Source of the DNA: Variovorax sp.
GTDB taxonomy: Bacteria; Pseudomonadota; Gammaproteobacteria; Burkholderiales; Burkholderiaceae_C
NCBI GenBank assembly: GCA_017744935.1
Contig: JAGIAI010000016.1
Span: 1-64,000 of the forward strand
Length of the DNA stretch: 64,000 nt
Direction of reading: 5' to 3'
This document shows positions 43,949 through 53,339 of this stretch, in pieces. The position numbers and the translations under genes were made by a program. Position 1 is the stretch's first letter. Each line of letters begins with the position of its first letter. The notes under the pieces are model-generated. The model worked only from the letters and a program-made list of their open reading frames with translations, was not told where the DNA came from and did not search any database.

Positions 43949-46246
43949 ATGGCTTACATCAAGAGCCGCAAGCATGCGCGCGGCTTGCCGCCGCTGGGCA
44001 GCGCAGCCGCCGCCACTCTCGTCGCACTCACCCTCCCCGTCTCGGCCCAAACCTCCACGAACACCCTCAAGGAAGTCCGTGTCGAAGGCACTGCGTCGGA
44101 CGTCAAGGTCGACAACTCGGCCAACCCCAAGTTCACCGCTCCGCTGGTCAACACCCCGCAGACGATCCAGATCATTCCTGAGACCGTCATGCGCGAGCAA
44201 GGCGCGACGACGCTGACCGAAGCGCTGCGCAATTCGCCCGGTGTCGGCACCTTCTTCCTCGGCGAGAACGGCACCACCAGCACGGGTGACTCGATCTACA
44301 TGCGTGGCTTCGACAGCTCGAGCAGCATCTTTGTCGATGGCATCCGCGACACGGGCTCCGTCTCGCGCGACACCTTCAACATCGATCAGATCGAAGTCGT
44401 CAAGGGTCCGGCTGGCACCGATACCGGCCGCACGTCGCCGACGGGCTACATCAACATGATCACGAAGAAGCCGCAGCTCTCCGACAGCTTCCTCGGCTCC
44501 GTGAGCATCGGCAGCGACGACTTCAAGCGCACCACCATCGACTGGAACAAAGTCCTGAGCGGCCCCGATGGCATCGGCTCGGCCCTGCGTCTCAATGCGT
44601 TCGCGCTGGATGCGGACGGGCCCGGTCGCGACGTCGTGAACAACAAGCGCTGGGGCATTGCGCCATCGCTCGCCTTCGGCCTGAATTCGCCGACGCGCTT
44701 CTACTTCGATCTGGTCTACGTCAAGCAGAACAACATCCCCGACGGCGGCGTCCCGACGATCGGCCTGCCGGGCTACACGTCGCCCGATCCAACCCGCCGC
44801 TTCCTGACGACCGCCTCGCCCGTGGCTTCGAGCAACTTCTACGGAACGCAGTGGGACTTCGACAACGTGACGCAGACCATGTTCACCGCCCGGTTCGAAC
44901 ATGACTTCACGCCGGACGTGACCCTGCGCAACACCTTCCGCTACGGCAAGACCGACCAGGACTACATGCTGACGTCCTTCATGGGCACTTCGGCGAACCT
45001 GGTCACACGCTTGCCCACGCAGCCGCTGACCTGGACGATCGCGCGCAGCAACCCGACGAACAAGGATCAGGAAAACTCCATCCTGACCAACCAGACCAAC
45101 GTCAGCGCGAAGTTCAATACCGGCAGCATCAGCCATACGATGAACGCCGGCGTCGAACTGATTCGCGAAGAGCAGGACTCGGTGGGCTACTACGCCCAGA
45201 ACTCGACCGTCTTCGGCATTCCGGGCATCCGCAACAGCGGCAGCTGGCCCGCGGCCAACCTCTACTCGCCGAACCCGTACGTCAGCGGCTACCTGCGCCT
45301 CCCGAACGGCACGACCACGGCCGGCACGACCGACACCGTCGGCGTGTACGCATTCGATACCGCGAAGCTCAGCGAACGCTGGATGCTGACCGGCGGCGTG
45401 CGCTTCGACCACTATTCGACCGACTACGCGTCGAGCGCCCTCAATGCGACCACCGGCGCGCTCACACCGTCTTCATTCGGCGTGTCGGGCAGTGAATGGA
45501 CCGGCAAGCTCGGCGCCATCTACAAGCCGACCGAGAACAGCAGCGTCTACCTGGCCTACGGCACCGGCGCGCAGCCGCCCGGCGGCAACAACTTCACCCT
45601 CGCGGCGGGCGGCACCGGCAACAACGCGAACCGCACCGACTTCCTGCCCCAGAAAACCAAGACCTGGGAACTAGGAACGAAGTGGGACGTGCTTGAGAAG
45701 AGGCTCGCCCTCTCCGCAGCGCTCTTCCGCACCGACGTCAGCAACGAAGTGGTGCAGGACGCCGTCAGTGGCAACTACTACCAGACCGGCGAGAAGCGCG
45801 TGGAAGGCATCGAGCTTGCCGCGGTGGGTGCGATCACCGACCGCTGGAGCGTGACGACCGGTTTCACGCACCAGAACGCGAAGGTGCTCAGCGGCCCGTC
45901 GGTCCTCGCGGATGGCGGCTCGGTCCTGGCCTACACGCCGGAGAACGCGTTCACGGCGTGGACCACATACCAGTTGCCCATCGGCCTGAGCCTTGGCATC
46001 GGCGCACGCTACAACGGCAAGATGCATCGCGGCACCGATGGCGCCATCGGCACGCCGGCGTATGTCGAGGACTACTGGGTCTTCGATGCGATGGCTGGCT
46101 ATCGCATCAACAAGAACCTGGACCTTCAGTTCAATATCTACAACCTGACGGACAAGGAGTACGTGGCGGCCATCAACAAGAGCGGCTACCGCTACACGCC
46201 GGGCGCACCTCGGACCTACCGCCTGACCGCGAACTTCCAGTTCTAA
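43949..46246 (+). CDS. TonB-dependent siderophore receptor
   Basis: The 765-residue outer-membrane receptor has a signal peptide (to about residue 34, SVSAQ-like end PVSAQTS), a plug domain (about 60-170: NTPQTIQIIPETVMREQGATTLTEALRNSPGV, SIYMRGFDSSSSIFVDGIRD, IEVVKGPAGTDTGR) and a beta-barrel ending in RTYRLTANFQF with the terminal phenylalanine. The plug is of the catecholate/hydroxamate FiuA-PiuA group. AGGAGA precedes the ATG. It takes up ferric siderophore; the PiuC-like gene follows, as in piuA-piuC pairs. The ligand is unknown. Confidence 0.92.
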   Translation: MAYIKSRKHARGLPPLGSAAAATLVALTLPVSAQTSTNTLKEVRVEGTASDVKVDNSANPKFTAPLVNTPQTIQIIPETVMREQGATTLTEALRNSPGVGTFFLGENGTTSTGDSIYMRGFDSSSSIFVDGIRDTGSVSRDTFNIDQIEVVKGPAGTDTGRTSPTGYINMITKKPQLSDSFLGSVSIGSDDFKRTTIDWNKVLSGPDGIGSALRLNAFALDADGPGRDVVNNKRWGIAPSLAFGLNSPTRFYFDLVYVKQNNIPDGGVPTIGLPGYTSPDPTRRFLTTASPVASSNFYGTQWDFDNVTQTMFTARFEHDFTPDVTLRNTFRYGKTDQDYMLTSFMGTSANLVTRLPTQPLTWTIARSNPTNKDQENSILTNQTNVSAKFNTGSISHTMNAGVELIREEQDSVGYYAQNSTVFGIPGIRNSGSWPAANLYSPNPYVSGYLRLPNGTTTAGTTDTVGVYAFDTAKLSERWMLTGGVRFDHYSTDYASSALNATTGALTPSSFGVSGSEWTGKLGAIYKPTENSSVYLAYGTGAQPPGGNNFTLAAGGTGNNANRTDFLPQKTKTWELGTKWDVLEKRLALSAALFRTDVSNEVVQDAVSGNYYQTGEKRVEGIELAAVGAITDRWSVTTGFTHQNAKVLSGPSVLADGGSVLAYTPENAFTAWTTYQLPIGLSLGIGARYNGKMHRGTDGAIGTPAYVEDYWVFDAMAGYRINKNLDLQFNIYNLTDKEYVAAINKSGYRYTPGAPRTYRLTANFQF

Positions 46247-46262
46247 CCACTACTACTGCGGC

Positions 46263-46320
46263 GTCGCGCCCTGGGGCGCGACAATCCAGCCCCACCGTCA
46301 GGCCGGGGCTTTTTGCTTTT
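46263..46320 (+). terminator. Double hairpin terminator after the receptor gene
   Basis: A perfect 8-bp stem with a 4-nt loop, GTCGCGCC (46263-46270) and GGCGCGAC (46275-46282), is followed by a second stem AGCCCC (46288-46293) and GGGGCT (46305-46310), then T5-GC-T5. The second is a classical intrinsic terminator. Some read-through to the PiuC-like gene 26 bp later is likely. Confidence 0.75.
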
Positions 46321-46335
46321 TGAAGGATCGACGAA

Positions 46336-47016
46336 ATGATGCTGCACGTGCCCCAAGTACTGAGTGCCGACGAGGTACGAAAGATCCGCACGGCGCTGGA
46401 CGCAGCCGACTGGATCGACGGCCGCGAGACCGTCGGTGCGCAAGGCGCGCAGGTCAAGCACAACCGGCAGTTACCGGAGCACTCCACAGTCGGCCGCGAA
46501 CTCGGCGCGAAGATCCTTGCCGCACTGGCACACAATCCGCTTTTCTTTGCAGCGGCCTTGCCGTTGCGCTTCGTTCCGCCGCTGTTCAACCGCTACGAAG
46601 GCGGCGAGCACTACGGCTTCCACATCGATGGTTCCGTGCGTTCGATACCCGCAACAGGGCAGCAGCTACGCACGGACCTCTCCTGCACGCTGTTCCTCGG
46701 AGAGCCCGAGGAATACGAGGGCGGAGAACTCGAGGTAGTCGACACCTACGGCACCCACGAGGTCAAGCTGCCGGCGGGTGACCTGATCCTGTATCCATCC
46801 ACCAGCCTTCACCGCGTACAGCCTGTGACGCGCGGGGCGCGCGTCTGCTCGTTCTTCTGGCTCCAGAGCATGATCCGCGACGATGGGCGCAGGAGCATGC
46901 TCTTCGAACTCGACCAGACCATCCAGAAGCTTCGCGCCCGGCACGGGGAGAACGACGAGACCGTTGCACTCACCGGCCACTATCACAACCTCTTGCGGAT
47001 GTGGTCGGAGGTTTGA
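46336..47016 (+). CDS. piuC: PiuC/PKHD-type Fe(II)/2-oxoglutarate hydroxylase
   Basis: The 226 residues match PKHD-type hydroxylases: [35 protein letters not shown] with the HxD iron ligands, [16 protein letters not shown] with the distal His, and [14 protein letters not shown] with the 2-oxoglutarate Arg. PiuC proteins accompany siderophore receptors; the substrate is not established. AAGGA stands 10 bases before the start. The stop codon lies inside the right copy of the 20-bp repeat. Confidence 0.88.
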   Translation: MMLHVPQVLSADEVRKIRTALDAADWIDGRETVGAQGAQVKHNRQLPEHSTVGRELGAKILAALAHNPLFFAAALPLRFVPPLFNRYEGGEHYGFHIDGSVRSIPATGQQLRTDLSCTLFLGEPEEYEGGELEVVDTYGTHEVKLPAGDLILYPSTSLHRVQPVTRGARVCSFFWLQSMIRDDGRRSMLFELDQTIQKLRARHGENDETVALTGHYHNLLRMWSEV

Positions 47017-47032
47017 GCGCGCGTCGTTGCTG
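47013..47032 (+). repeat. 20-bp direct repeat, right copy
   Basis: Exact copy of the sequence at 43755-43774. It covers the TGA of the PiuC-like gene and ends 72 bp before the recombinase-like gene. Confidence 0.85.
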
Positions 47033-47103
47033 ATCTTCCCGGCCGACCCACTCGCGTTCGCGAGGCATTTATTCATGATATACCGTGCCATACACTTCTC
47101 TCC

Positions 47104-48222
47104 ATGGCCCGCACATACGCATTCACCGTCACGAGTGGCACCGACGAGTTGCCTTGGCTGAAGGATCCGATCGAGGCACATCGCCGCTGGCGCGCGACCC
47201 TGAGCTGGAAACGCGACGTCTCGACCAGCGATGCCGACGCCCCCTTCTATGCCGAGCACAGCAACAACCTCTACCAATCGCTTTGGGGAAAGTTCTGCCG
47301 ATGGCTGGCCAGCCGTTCGCTGAAGCTCGACGAAGTGCGGCAAACGCACATTGAAGCCTTCCTCAAGTCGCTGGAGGGACGTCGCGGTGCGCCGGCCAGC
47401 GTCCGCACCATGCGTACCTACCTGGCCGAGATCAATCGCGTATTCACGCACCTTCACGAGATCGGCATCCTCGACGTCAACCACGCAGCCACGGTGCTCA
47501 GGCGGAAACGCCTCACGCCCGAATCGCAGTTCGAAACCGATCCGCCGCTTCCTCCAAGCCCGGGCTTCCTCAAGGCCTACGAAAAGATGGCGCAGCGGAT
47601 GTTCAAGGAAGAACGCGCCGAGCTGCCCGAGGCTTGGACGCCGGCACGCAATCTCGCGCTGCGGTTGATCGTCGCCGAGTGTGGATTGAAGCTGTCCGAG
47701 ATCTGCAAGCTGATCCCGCGCAACGTCACGATCCAGCCAAACGGCACGGTGGTGATCCGGTCTCCGGGGCATCGCCAGGTGGTGACGCGCCCGCTTGTCG
47801 GTCGGCCGATGCTGGCCAGGGCGATGCAGGGCTGGCTCGACGCCCGGCGCGGCCTTCGCATCGTCCAGATGCGCCGCGCCCACGACAAGGAGGGCCGCCG
47901 GTCCAACCGCCTCTTCCTGGGCCAGGCTGGCAAGGTCATGTCAGCGGAACTTGTCGGCGGCGGCCTCGGCGATGCCTGCAGTCCGGTGGCGCCCGATCTG
48001 GCGGAGCGCGTGATCACGAGCTGCGTCAAGCGCACCCTCGAATCGCTGGGTCACGAGGCCGCCTTCCACGGCCCGCAACTGGTGCGCAACGCGTACGCTG
48101 CACGGCTGATTCAGGACGGCATGAACGACATCGATGTCTCAGATCAACTCGGGATGAAGACGACCTTCACCGCCCGAACCATTCGCGCAAAGCTCGGGCT
48201 TCCGGACGGGGCAGGTCAATAG
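47104..48222 (+). CDS. Tyrosine-recombinase-fold protein lacking catalytic residues
   Basis: The 372 residues have a SAM-like N-terminal DNA-binding part (about 55-145: YAEHSNNLYQSLWGKFCRWLASRSL, THIEAFLKSL, VRTMRTYLAEINRVFTHL) and a catalytic-fold part (about 180-365: LRLIVAECGLKLSEICKLIPRNV, RRSNRLFLGQ, FHGPQLVRNAYAARLIQDGMNDIDVSDQLGMKTTFTARTIRA). The R-H-R-Y set is not intact: the first Arg position reads GLKLSE, HxxR is HGPQLVR, and no tyrosine occurs where the nucleophile should be. It may bind DNA without cutting, or be a decaying integrase. Its neighbourhood with a 20-bp direct repeat is suggestive. Confidence 0.7.
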   Translation: MARTYAFTVTSGTDELPWLKDPIEAHRRWRATLSWKRDVSTSDADAPFYAEHSNNLYQSLWGKFCRWLASRSLKLDEVRQTHIEAFLKSLEGRRGAPASVRTMRTYLAEINRVFTHLHEIGILDVNHAATVLRRKRLTPESQFETDPPLPPSPGFLKAYEKMAQRMFKEERAELPEAWTPARNLALRLIVAECGLKLSEICKLIPRNVTIQPNGTVVIRSPGHRQVVTRPLVGRPMLARAMQGWLDARRGLRIVQMRRAHDKEGRRSNRLFLGQAGKVMSAELVGGGLGDACSPVAPDLAERVITSCVKRTLESLGHEAAFHGPQLVRNAYAARLIQDGMNDIDVSDQLGMKTTFTARTIRAKLGLPDGAGQ

Positions 48223-48353
48223 GCCACCCCACACAAAGTTTGTCAACGCGAACACTCGGCGCTTGAGCGGCGGGCCGACAGGGCCTATCCTGCGGCAAAT
48301 TCGTCAGGCGACGCCGCGTCGCCGTGCCAAGTCGAAGGAGGAAGGAGATCGCG

Positions 48354-49079
48354 ATGCCCGACTTCCTGATTGCCTACTGCGGTCCAGCAGCGCTGCCCGA
48401 GAACCTCTGGCTTCGCTGGAATACCGATCCGCTGCTCATCGCTGCATTGGCTGCGTTGGCTGCCGTGATCGGCACCGGTCGCTCGTCCGATTCGCGGGCG
48501 GGATGGGGCGCGGTGACGCTCATGGTCCTGGTGTTCGTCTCGCCGCTTTGCGCGCTGTCCTCGGCGCTGTTCTCTGCGCGGGTGTTCCATCACGTCGTGC
48601 TGGTTGCCGCGGTGGCACCGCTTCTCGCGAGGGCGTTTCCGCTGCCGCGTCTCGGCTATCCACCTCTCGCGATGGTCGTGGCCGCGCACGCGGTCGTCCT
48701 CTGGCTCTGGCATGCACCGGGGCCTTATGCGTGGGGCCTTGCAAGCGTGCCGACGTACTGGCTGATGCAACTCTCTCTGCTCGGCAGCGCATGGCTCATG
48801 TGGCGTGCGATCCTCGCGCCCGCAGAGTCCTCCGGTCCTGCGCTCATTGCGCTGGTCGCGACCGTCGCGCAAATGGGCCTGCTCGGCGCGGTGATCGTCT
48901 TTGCATCGGTGCCTCTCTATCCGGTCCACCTCACGAGCACTCTGCCATGGGGCCTCACGCCACTGGCGGACCAGCAACTTGCCGGCCTGCTGATGTGGGT
49001 GCCGGCGATGCTGCCCTATCTGGCTGTCGGTCTCTACACGGCATGGGCGAGCCTGCGACCTAGCGAGCCGGCGCTGTGA
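48354..49079 (+). CDS. CtaG (caa3-type) cytochrome oxidase assembly-like protein
   Basis: The 241-residue product has about six to seven membrane helices. LSSALFSARVFHHVVLVAAVAPLLA and VLWLWHAPGPYAWGL match the caa3_CtaG family, including the conserved FxxHxxH-like and WHxP motifs. The family helps deliver copper to heme-copper oxidases. The ATG at 48354 follows GGAAGGAGA. It leads the cox genes and overlaps the next gene by 4 bp. Confidence 0.85.
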   Translation: MPDFLIAYCGPAALPENLWLRWNTDPLLIAALAALAAVIGTGRSSDSRAGWGAVTLMVLVFVSPLCALSSALFSARVFHHVVLVAAVAPLLARAFPLPRLGYPPLAMVVAAHAVVLWLWHAPGPYAWGLASVPTYWLMQLSLLGSAWLMWRAILAPAESSGPALIALVATVAQMGLLGAVIVFASVPLYPVHLTSTLPWGLTPLADQQLAGLLMWVPAMLPYLAVGLYTAWASLRPSEPAL

Positions 49080-49588
49080 CGACGTTTCTCAAGTTCCTGC
49101 ATCTGGCCGCCATCGCGGTGTGGTCTGGCGGCTTGATCGCGCTGCCCTACCTGTTCTGGCAACGTCGCCTGCTCAGCCCCGGGGCGGAGTTCGATCGCCT
49201 GCACCGCGTCACACGCCTGGTCTATGTCGACCTGACCTCGCCTGCTGCCTTCATCGCCATCGCAAGCGGCACCGCGCTCATCTTCCTGCAGACCACCTTC
49301 GTCGAGTGGTTCTCCATCAAGATGGTCTTCGTCGGATTGATGGCCATGTTGCACGTGGTCGCCGGCCTGGTGATCCACCAGCTCTTCCTGCCCACCGGCC
49401 GCTTCGGCCGCGTCTCGTTCGTGACGCTGACGGTCGCGTACCTGGTGCTGATCACCGCGATCGTCTGGGTGGTGCTGGCCAAGCCACACATCGACTCGAA
49501 CCAGTTCGCGGTGCGGCTCTTCGAGCCCGGCGGCCTCTCACGCCTGTGGCATCAGTCCTTCGGCGAGACCAGGATGCCGATGCCATGA
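49076..49588 (+). CDS. CopD/HemJ-like four-helix membrane protein
   Basis: The 170-residue product (GTG start) has four membrane helices; it opens FLKFLHLAAIAVWSGGLIALPYLFW and later has MLHVVAGLVIHQLFL, with conserved helix histidines of the CopD/HemJ type that could bind heme or copper. It lies between ctaG and coxII, so a role in copper or heme supply to the oxidase is likely. Its 3' end overlaps the end of the converging DUF2231 gene by 37 bp. Confidence 0.7.
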   Translation: MTTFLKFLHLAAIAVWSGGLIALPYLFWQRRLLSPGAEFDRLHRVTRLVYVDLTSPAAFIAIASGTALIFLQTTFVEWFSIKMVFVGLMAMLHVVAGLVIHQLFLPTGRFGRVSFVTLTVAYLVLITAIVWVVLAKPHIDSNQFAVRLFEPGGLSRLWHQSFGETRMPMP

Positions 49589-50061
49589 TCGAACACGAGC
49601 TTGCCCCCATGCCAGCCGGCAAAGCCCACCATGACCGACCCGAGGACGGACAGCATCAACCCGTGCGGCAGGACCGAAGCGGGATCGGTCAACCGGACAC
49701 CCCAGCTCGCGCCCGCGATAGCGACGAGCGTCATCGCGGCGACCGCGTGCGACCAGCTTGCCTCGTGCGCCCGAATGCCGCGCACCAGCAGCAGTTCGCC
49801 GGTGCCGACGATGCTCGCGGCCACGCCGCTCCAGAACGCCATGCCGGCCGCCCAGAGTCCTGCACGCAGCCAGAAGGGGTCGCCCGACCACCAGTAGAAG
49901 ACATCGACGCCGAGGGTCGCCACGACGAAGGCCACCGGAAAGTGCACCAGCATCACGTGAAGCGGATGGCCGACCACAGCAACCGCGGAGCCGACATCGA
50001 GACGCTGGAGCTCGAGCAGGACTTCGCTCTTGGTCGAGGTCGCGTTGCCTTTGTTCGCCAT
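49552..50061 (-). CDS. DUF2231 membrane protein
   Basis: The 169 residues have an N-terminal soluble tail and four membrane helices. GHPLHVMLVHFPVAFVVATLGVDVFYWWSG is the DUF2231 signature (HPLHxMLVHFP). Later histidines (RAHEASWSHAVAA, GWHGGKLVFDHG) may bind heme. The start at 50061 has AGGAGAAGAACC upstream. It is the only minus-strand gene within the cox cluster and divergent from coxII by 54 bp. DUF2231 genes are common beside cytochrome or copper genes. Confidence 0.82.
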   Translation of the reverse strand: MANKGNATSTKSEVLLELQRLDVGSAVAVVGHPLHVMLVHFPVAFVVATLGVDVFYWWSGDPFWLRAGLWAAGMAFWSGVAASIVGTGELLLVRGIRAHEASWSHAVAAMTLVAIAGASWGVRLTDPASVLPHGLMLSVLGSVMVGFAGWHGGKLVFDHGIGILVSPKD

Positions 50062-50115
50062 GGTTCTTCTCCTTTGAAGCGCATGCCGTTGTCGATGGGC
50101 GGCCATCCTAGCCTC

Positions 50116-50805
50116 ATGCGCGCTGCGCTCCAAGCCGGATCGTTGATGGCCTTGTCGGGCTGCCGCGGCCCGCTGTCCGCGCTCGATCCTTCAGGTCCCG
50201 CGGCCGCCTCGATCGCCACCATGTGGTGGGTGATGCTGATCGGCTCTGCAGTGCTCTTCCTGCTGGTCGTCGGCATCTTCATCCAGGTCGTTCGACGTCC
50301 GGGCTGGGGGTCCAGCGTGTCGCCGACCCGCTGGATCGTGATGGGCGGCCTGGTGCTTCCGGCCATCGTGCTCCTGCCGCTGCTGGCTTACGGGCTGGTC
50401 ACCGGCGAACGCCTTCTGCCCCTGTCCGGCGCCGCGCTGCCGCAGCGCGTCGAGGCCATCGCGGCACAGTGGAACTGGACCTTCCGCTATCCCGACCATG
50501 GCGGCGTCGAGACGCGCAACATGCTGCTCCTGCCCGCTGGCACGCCGGTCGACATGGTGGTGACCAGCAAGGACGTCATCCACGCCTTCTGGGTGCCGCG
50601 CTTCGCCGGCAAGGTCGATGCGGTCCCCGGCCGGGTCAACCGCCTGCGCATCCAGGCGGACCAGCCCGGGCGCTACGAAGGCACCTGCGACGAGTTCTGC
50701 GGCCTCGGGCACGCCGGCATGCGTTTCGGCGTGATCGTGTATGCGCAGGGCGAATTCTCAGCCGCGCTCGAACAGGCACGCGCGGCACCGGAGGCAAGGA
50801 AATGA
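50116..50805 (+). CDS. Cytochrome c oxidase subunit II
   Basis: About 229 residues. It has a lipoprotein-like signal (MRAALQAGSLMALSGC), two membrane helices (about 33-60 and 75-100) and a cupredoxin domain with the CuA ligands: His in DVIHAFWVPRFAGKVDAVPG, and CDEFCGLGHAGM. The aromatic patch AIAAQWNWTFRYP, which takes electrons from cytochrome c, is present. The start is uncertain: ATGs at 50083 and 50095 are also in frame and none has a clear ribosome site. No C-terminal cytochrome c domain is fused. It overlaps coxI by ATGA. Confidence 0.9.
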   Translation: MRAALQAGSLMALSGCRGPLSALDPSGPAAASIATMWWVMLIGSAVLFLLVVGIFIQVVRRPGWGSSVSPTRWIVMGGLVLPAIVLLPLLAYGLVTGERLLPLSGAALPQRVEAIAAQWNWTFRYPDHGGVETRNMLLLPAGTPVDMVVTSKDVIHAFWVPRFAGKVDAVPGRVNRLRIQADQPGRYEGTCDEFCGLGHAGMRFGVIVYAQGEFSAALEQARAAPEARK

Positions 50806-53339
50806 GCGGACCCGTCGATCCCCAGCCGGAAGGCGCGAAGGCGCTGCGGCTGCACCGGGAACTCACCCGGATCTGGGCGACCGGCCCGGGCTGGCAGCGG
50901 CTTGCCTCGGTGAATCACTCGGTCATCGGCATGCGGATGTTCATCACGTCCTTCGCGTTCTTCCTGATCGCGGGCGTGCTCGGCATGCTGACCCGCGTGC
51001 AGCTCGCGACGCCTCATTCCGGCTTTCTCGATCCGGCGACCTACAACCAGGTCTTCACCATGCACGGGTCGATGATGCTGTTCTTCTTCGCGATCCCGAT
51101 GGTGGAGAGCTTCGCCGTCTACCTCACGCCGAAAATCCTGGGCACGCGCGATTTCGCGTTCCCGCGCCTGACCGCCTACGGCTACTGGTGCTACCTGTTC
51201 GGTGCATCGATCGTCACCGCCTCGCTGCTTCTCGGCGTTGCGCCGGACAGCGGCTGGTTCATGTACACGCCGCTGAGTTCGAACGTCTTCACGCCCGGCC
51301 TCAACGCGGACATCTGGCTGCTCGGCATCACCTTCGTCGAGATTTCGGCGCTCTCGCTTGCGATGGAGATCGTGGTCTCGGTGCTCAAGATGCGCGCGCC
51401 GGGCATGTCGCTCGACCGCATGCCGATCTTCGGCTGGTACATCCTCGTCACCGCGCTGATGATGATCGTCGCCTTCCCGCCGCTGATCCTCGGCTCGATC
51501 CTGCTGGAGATCGAGCGTGCCTTCGGCCTGCCCTTCTTCGACCCCACGCGCGGTGGCGACTCGCTGCTCTGGCAGCACCTGTTCTGGCTGTTCGGCCACC
51601 CGGACGTCTACATCATCTTCCTGCCGATGGCGGCGGTGCTGTCAACCATCATTCCGGTCTTTGCCAAGCGCGAACTGGAGGGCTATCGCATCATCGTGGT
51701 CGCGATCATCGCGCTCGCCTTCCTGAGCTTCGGCATCTGGGTGCATCACATGTTCACGGTGGGCATTCCGCACCTCGCGCTCGCGTTCTTCTCGGCCGGC
51801 TCGGCGATCGTCGCAGTGCCGACTGCGGTGCAGGTCTTCGCGTGGCTCGCGACGCTGTCGCACGGCAAGCCGCGCTGGGACGTGCCGATGCTCTACATCT
51901 TCGGCTTCTTCTTCATCTTCGCGATGGGCGGGCTCACCGGCGTGATGCTCGCCATGGTGCCCTTCGACTGGCAGGCGCACGACACCTACTTCGTGGTTGC
52001 GCACATGCACTACGTGGTGGCCGGCGCACTCGCGTTCCCGATGATGGCCTCGGTCTACTACTGGCTGCCGCTGCTCACCGGGCGCACCGCGGTGCACCAA
52101 CTCTCGGTGCCTGCGTTCTGGCTGATCTTCATCGGCTTCAACATGACCTTCTTCATGATGCATCTCACCGGCCTGCTCGGCATGCCGCGGCGCATCTACA
52201 CCTACCAGGGCGACGAGGGCTGGAACTGGCTCAACCTGCTCTCGTCGGTCGGCGGCTTCGTGATGACGATCGGCTTCGGTCTGCTGGTGATCGACCTCGT
52301 CGTGCAGCTTCGCCACGGCCGGCGCGTGCGGCGAGACCCCTGGCAGGCGCAGACCCTCGAGTGGGCGATGCTGATTCCTCCCGCGCCCTATGCCTTCGCG
52401 TCGATCCCGCACGTGGGGCCGGAGACCGAGGGGGTGCCCAAGAGCGAACTCGCCCTCACGCTCGCGCGCGGCGAAGGCTACCTCGGGTCGACGCGCAACG
52501 GCTGGCAGGAAGCCCTCGGCGTGCACGCGACCAGCGGCAAGCCCGAGCAACTGATCGTGCTGCCGAACCCGACCTATCTGCCGCTCGTCACGGCGATCGT
52601 CACTGCGGGCGTGGTGCTCGGCTTCCTGTTCAAGGCCTACTGGGTGTCGGCGGTGCTTGCGCTGGTCACGCTGGGCCTCTTCGTCTACGGCGCTCGCAAT
52701 GCGGGGTTGCCCCGCGACTACGGTCCGCTGCCGGTGGGCCGCGGGGTCGAGGTACCGCCGCACACCGAATCGCCGAGCGCGCCCTCGTGGCTGTCGCTGA
52801 TCTGCGCGCTCGTGGCCGACGGCACGCTCTTCACCTCGCTGGTATTCGGCACCTTCTATCTGTGGCTGGCAGGCGCCGACTGGCAGAAGATGACGCCGCC
52901 CGAGCCGAGCAAGATGCTGGCCTTCGGCGCGATCGCCTGTCTCGTGGTCGCGGTGGTCACGGCGCGCGGGTCGCTCCGGATCGTGCAACGCGGGGGCAAG
53001 CCCTGGGGGTGGATCGGCCTCACCGCGATCGCGCTGCTCGCGGCCATCTCGCAGGTGGTGCAGCTCATCTTGGGCGTGGCACCCGATCCGACCAAACATG
53101 CGCTGGGTTCGACCGCATGCGTTCTGCTCGGCTACGTGGTGGTGCATGCGGGCGTGGGCCTGTTGTTCCTCATCAGCAATGCCCAGCGCATCGGCAGCGG
53201 CCATGTGTCGCAGCGCCGCTTCAACGATCTGCGGCTCACGCGGCTGTGGCTCGACTACACATTGGTCACAGGCATCATCGCGATCGGGCTTGTGCTCTCG
53301 CTGCCCGCGCTGGTGACCGTCCTGGGAGCCCGTCCATGA
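50802..53339 (+). CDS. Fused cytochrome c oxidase subunits I and III
   Basis: The 845 residues join CoxI (about 1-555) and CoxIII (about 650-845). CoxI has heme and copper ligands in YNQVFTMHGSMM, LFGHPDVYIIFLP (CuB His and cross-linking Tyr), IWVHHMFTVG and VVAHMHYVVAG. The usual glutamate of GHPEVY is Asp here. The CoxIII part (SWLSLICALVADGTLFTSLVFGTFYLWLAG onward) supplies about five helices. Such I-III fusions are typical of caa3/ba-like A-type oxidases. It reduces oxygen to water and pumps protons. Small overlaps on both sides show tight coupling. Confidence 0.93.
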   Translation: MSGPVDPQPEGAKALRLHRELTRIWATGPGWQRLASVNHSVIGMRMFITSFAFFLIAGVLGMLTRVQLATPHSGFLDPATYNQVFTMHGSMMLFFFAIPMVESFAVYLTPKILGTRDFAFPRLTAYGYWCYLFGASIVTASLLLGVAPDSGWFMYTPLSSNVFTPGLNADIWLLGITFVEISALSLAMEIVVSVLKMRAPGMSLDRMPIFGWYILVTALMMIVAFPPLILGSILLEIERAFGLPFFDPTRGGDSLLWQHLFWLFGHPDVYIIFLPMAAVLSTIIPVFAKRELEGYRIIVVAIIALAFLSFGIWVHHMFTVGIPHLALAFFSAGSAIVAVPTAVQVFAWLATLSHGKPRWDVPMLYIFGFFFIFAMGGLTGVMLAMVPFDWQAHDTYFVVAHMHYVVAGALAFPMMASVYYWLPLLTGRTAVHQLSVPAFWLIFIGFNMTFFMMHLTGLLGMPRRIYTYQGDEGWNWLNLLSSVGGFVMTIGFGLLVIDLVVQLRHGRRVRRDPWQAQTLEWAMLIPPAPYAFASIPHVGPETEGVPKSELALTLARGEGYLGSTRNGWQEALGVHATSGKPEQLIVLPNPTYLPLVTAIVTAGVVLGFLFKAYWVSAVLALVTLGLFVYGARNAGLPRDYGPLPVGRGVEVPPHTESPSAPSWLSLICALVADGTLFTSLVFGTFYLWLAGADWQKMTPPEPSKMLAFGAIACLVVAVVTARGSLRIVQRGGKPWGWIGLTAIALLAAISQVVQLILGVAPDPTKHALGSTACVLLGYVVVHAGVGLLFLISNAQRIGSGHVSQRRFNDLRLTRLWLDYTLVTGIIAIGLVLSLPALVTVLGARP

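Noticed and set aside
43755..47032. Composite transposon or IS ends at the 20-bp repeats
   Set aside because: The copies are direct, no transposase or inverted terminal repeats accompany them, and flanking bases show no target duplication.
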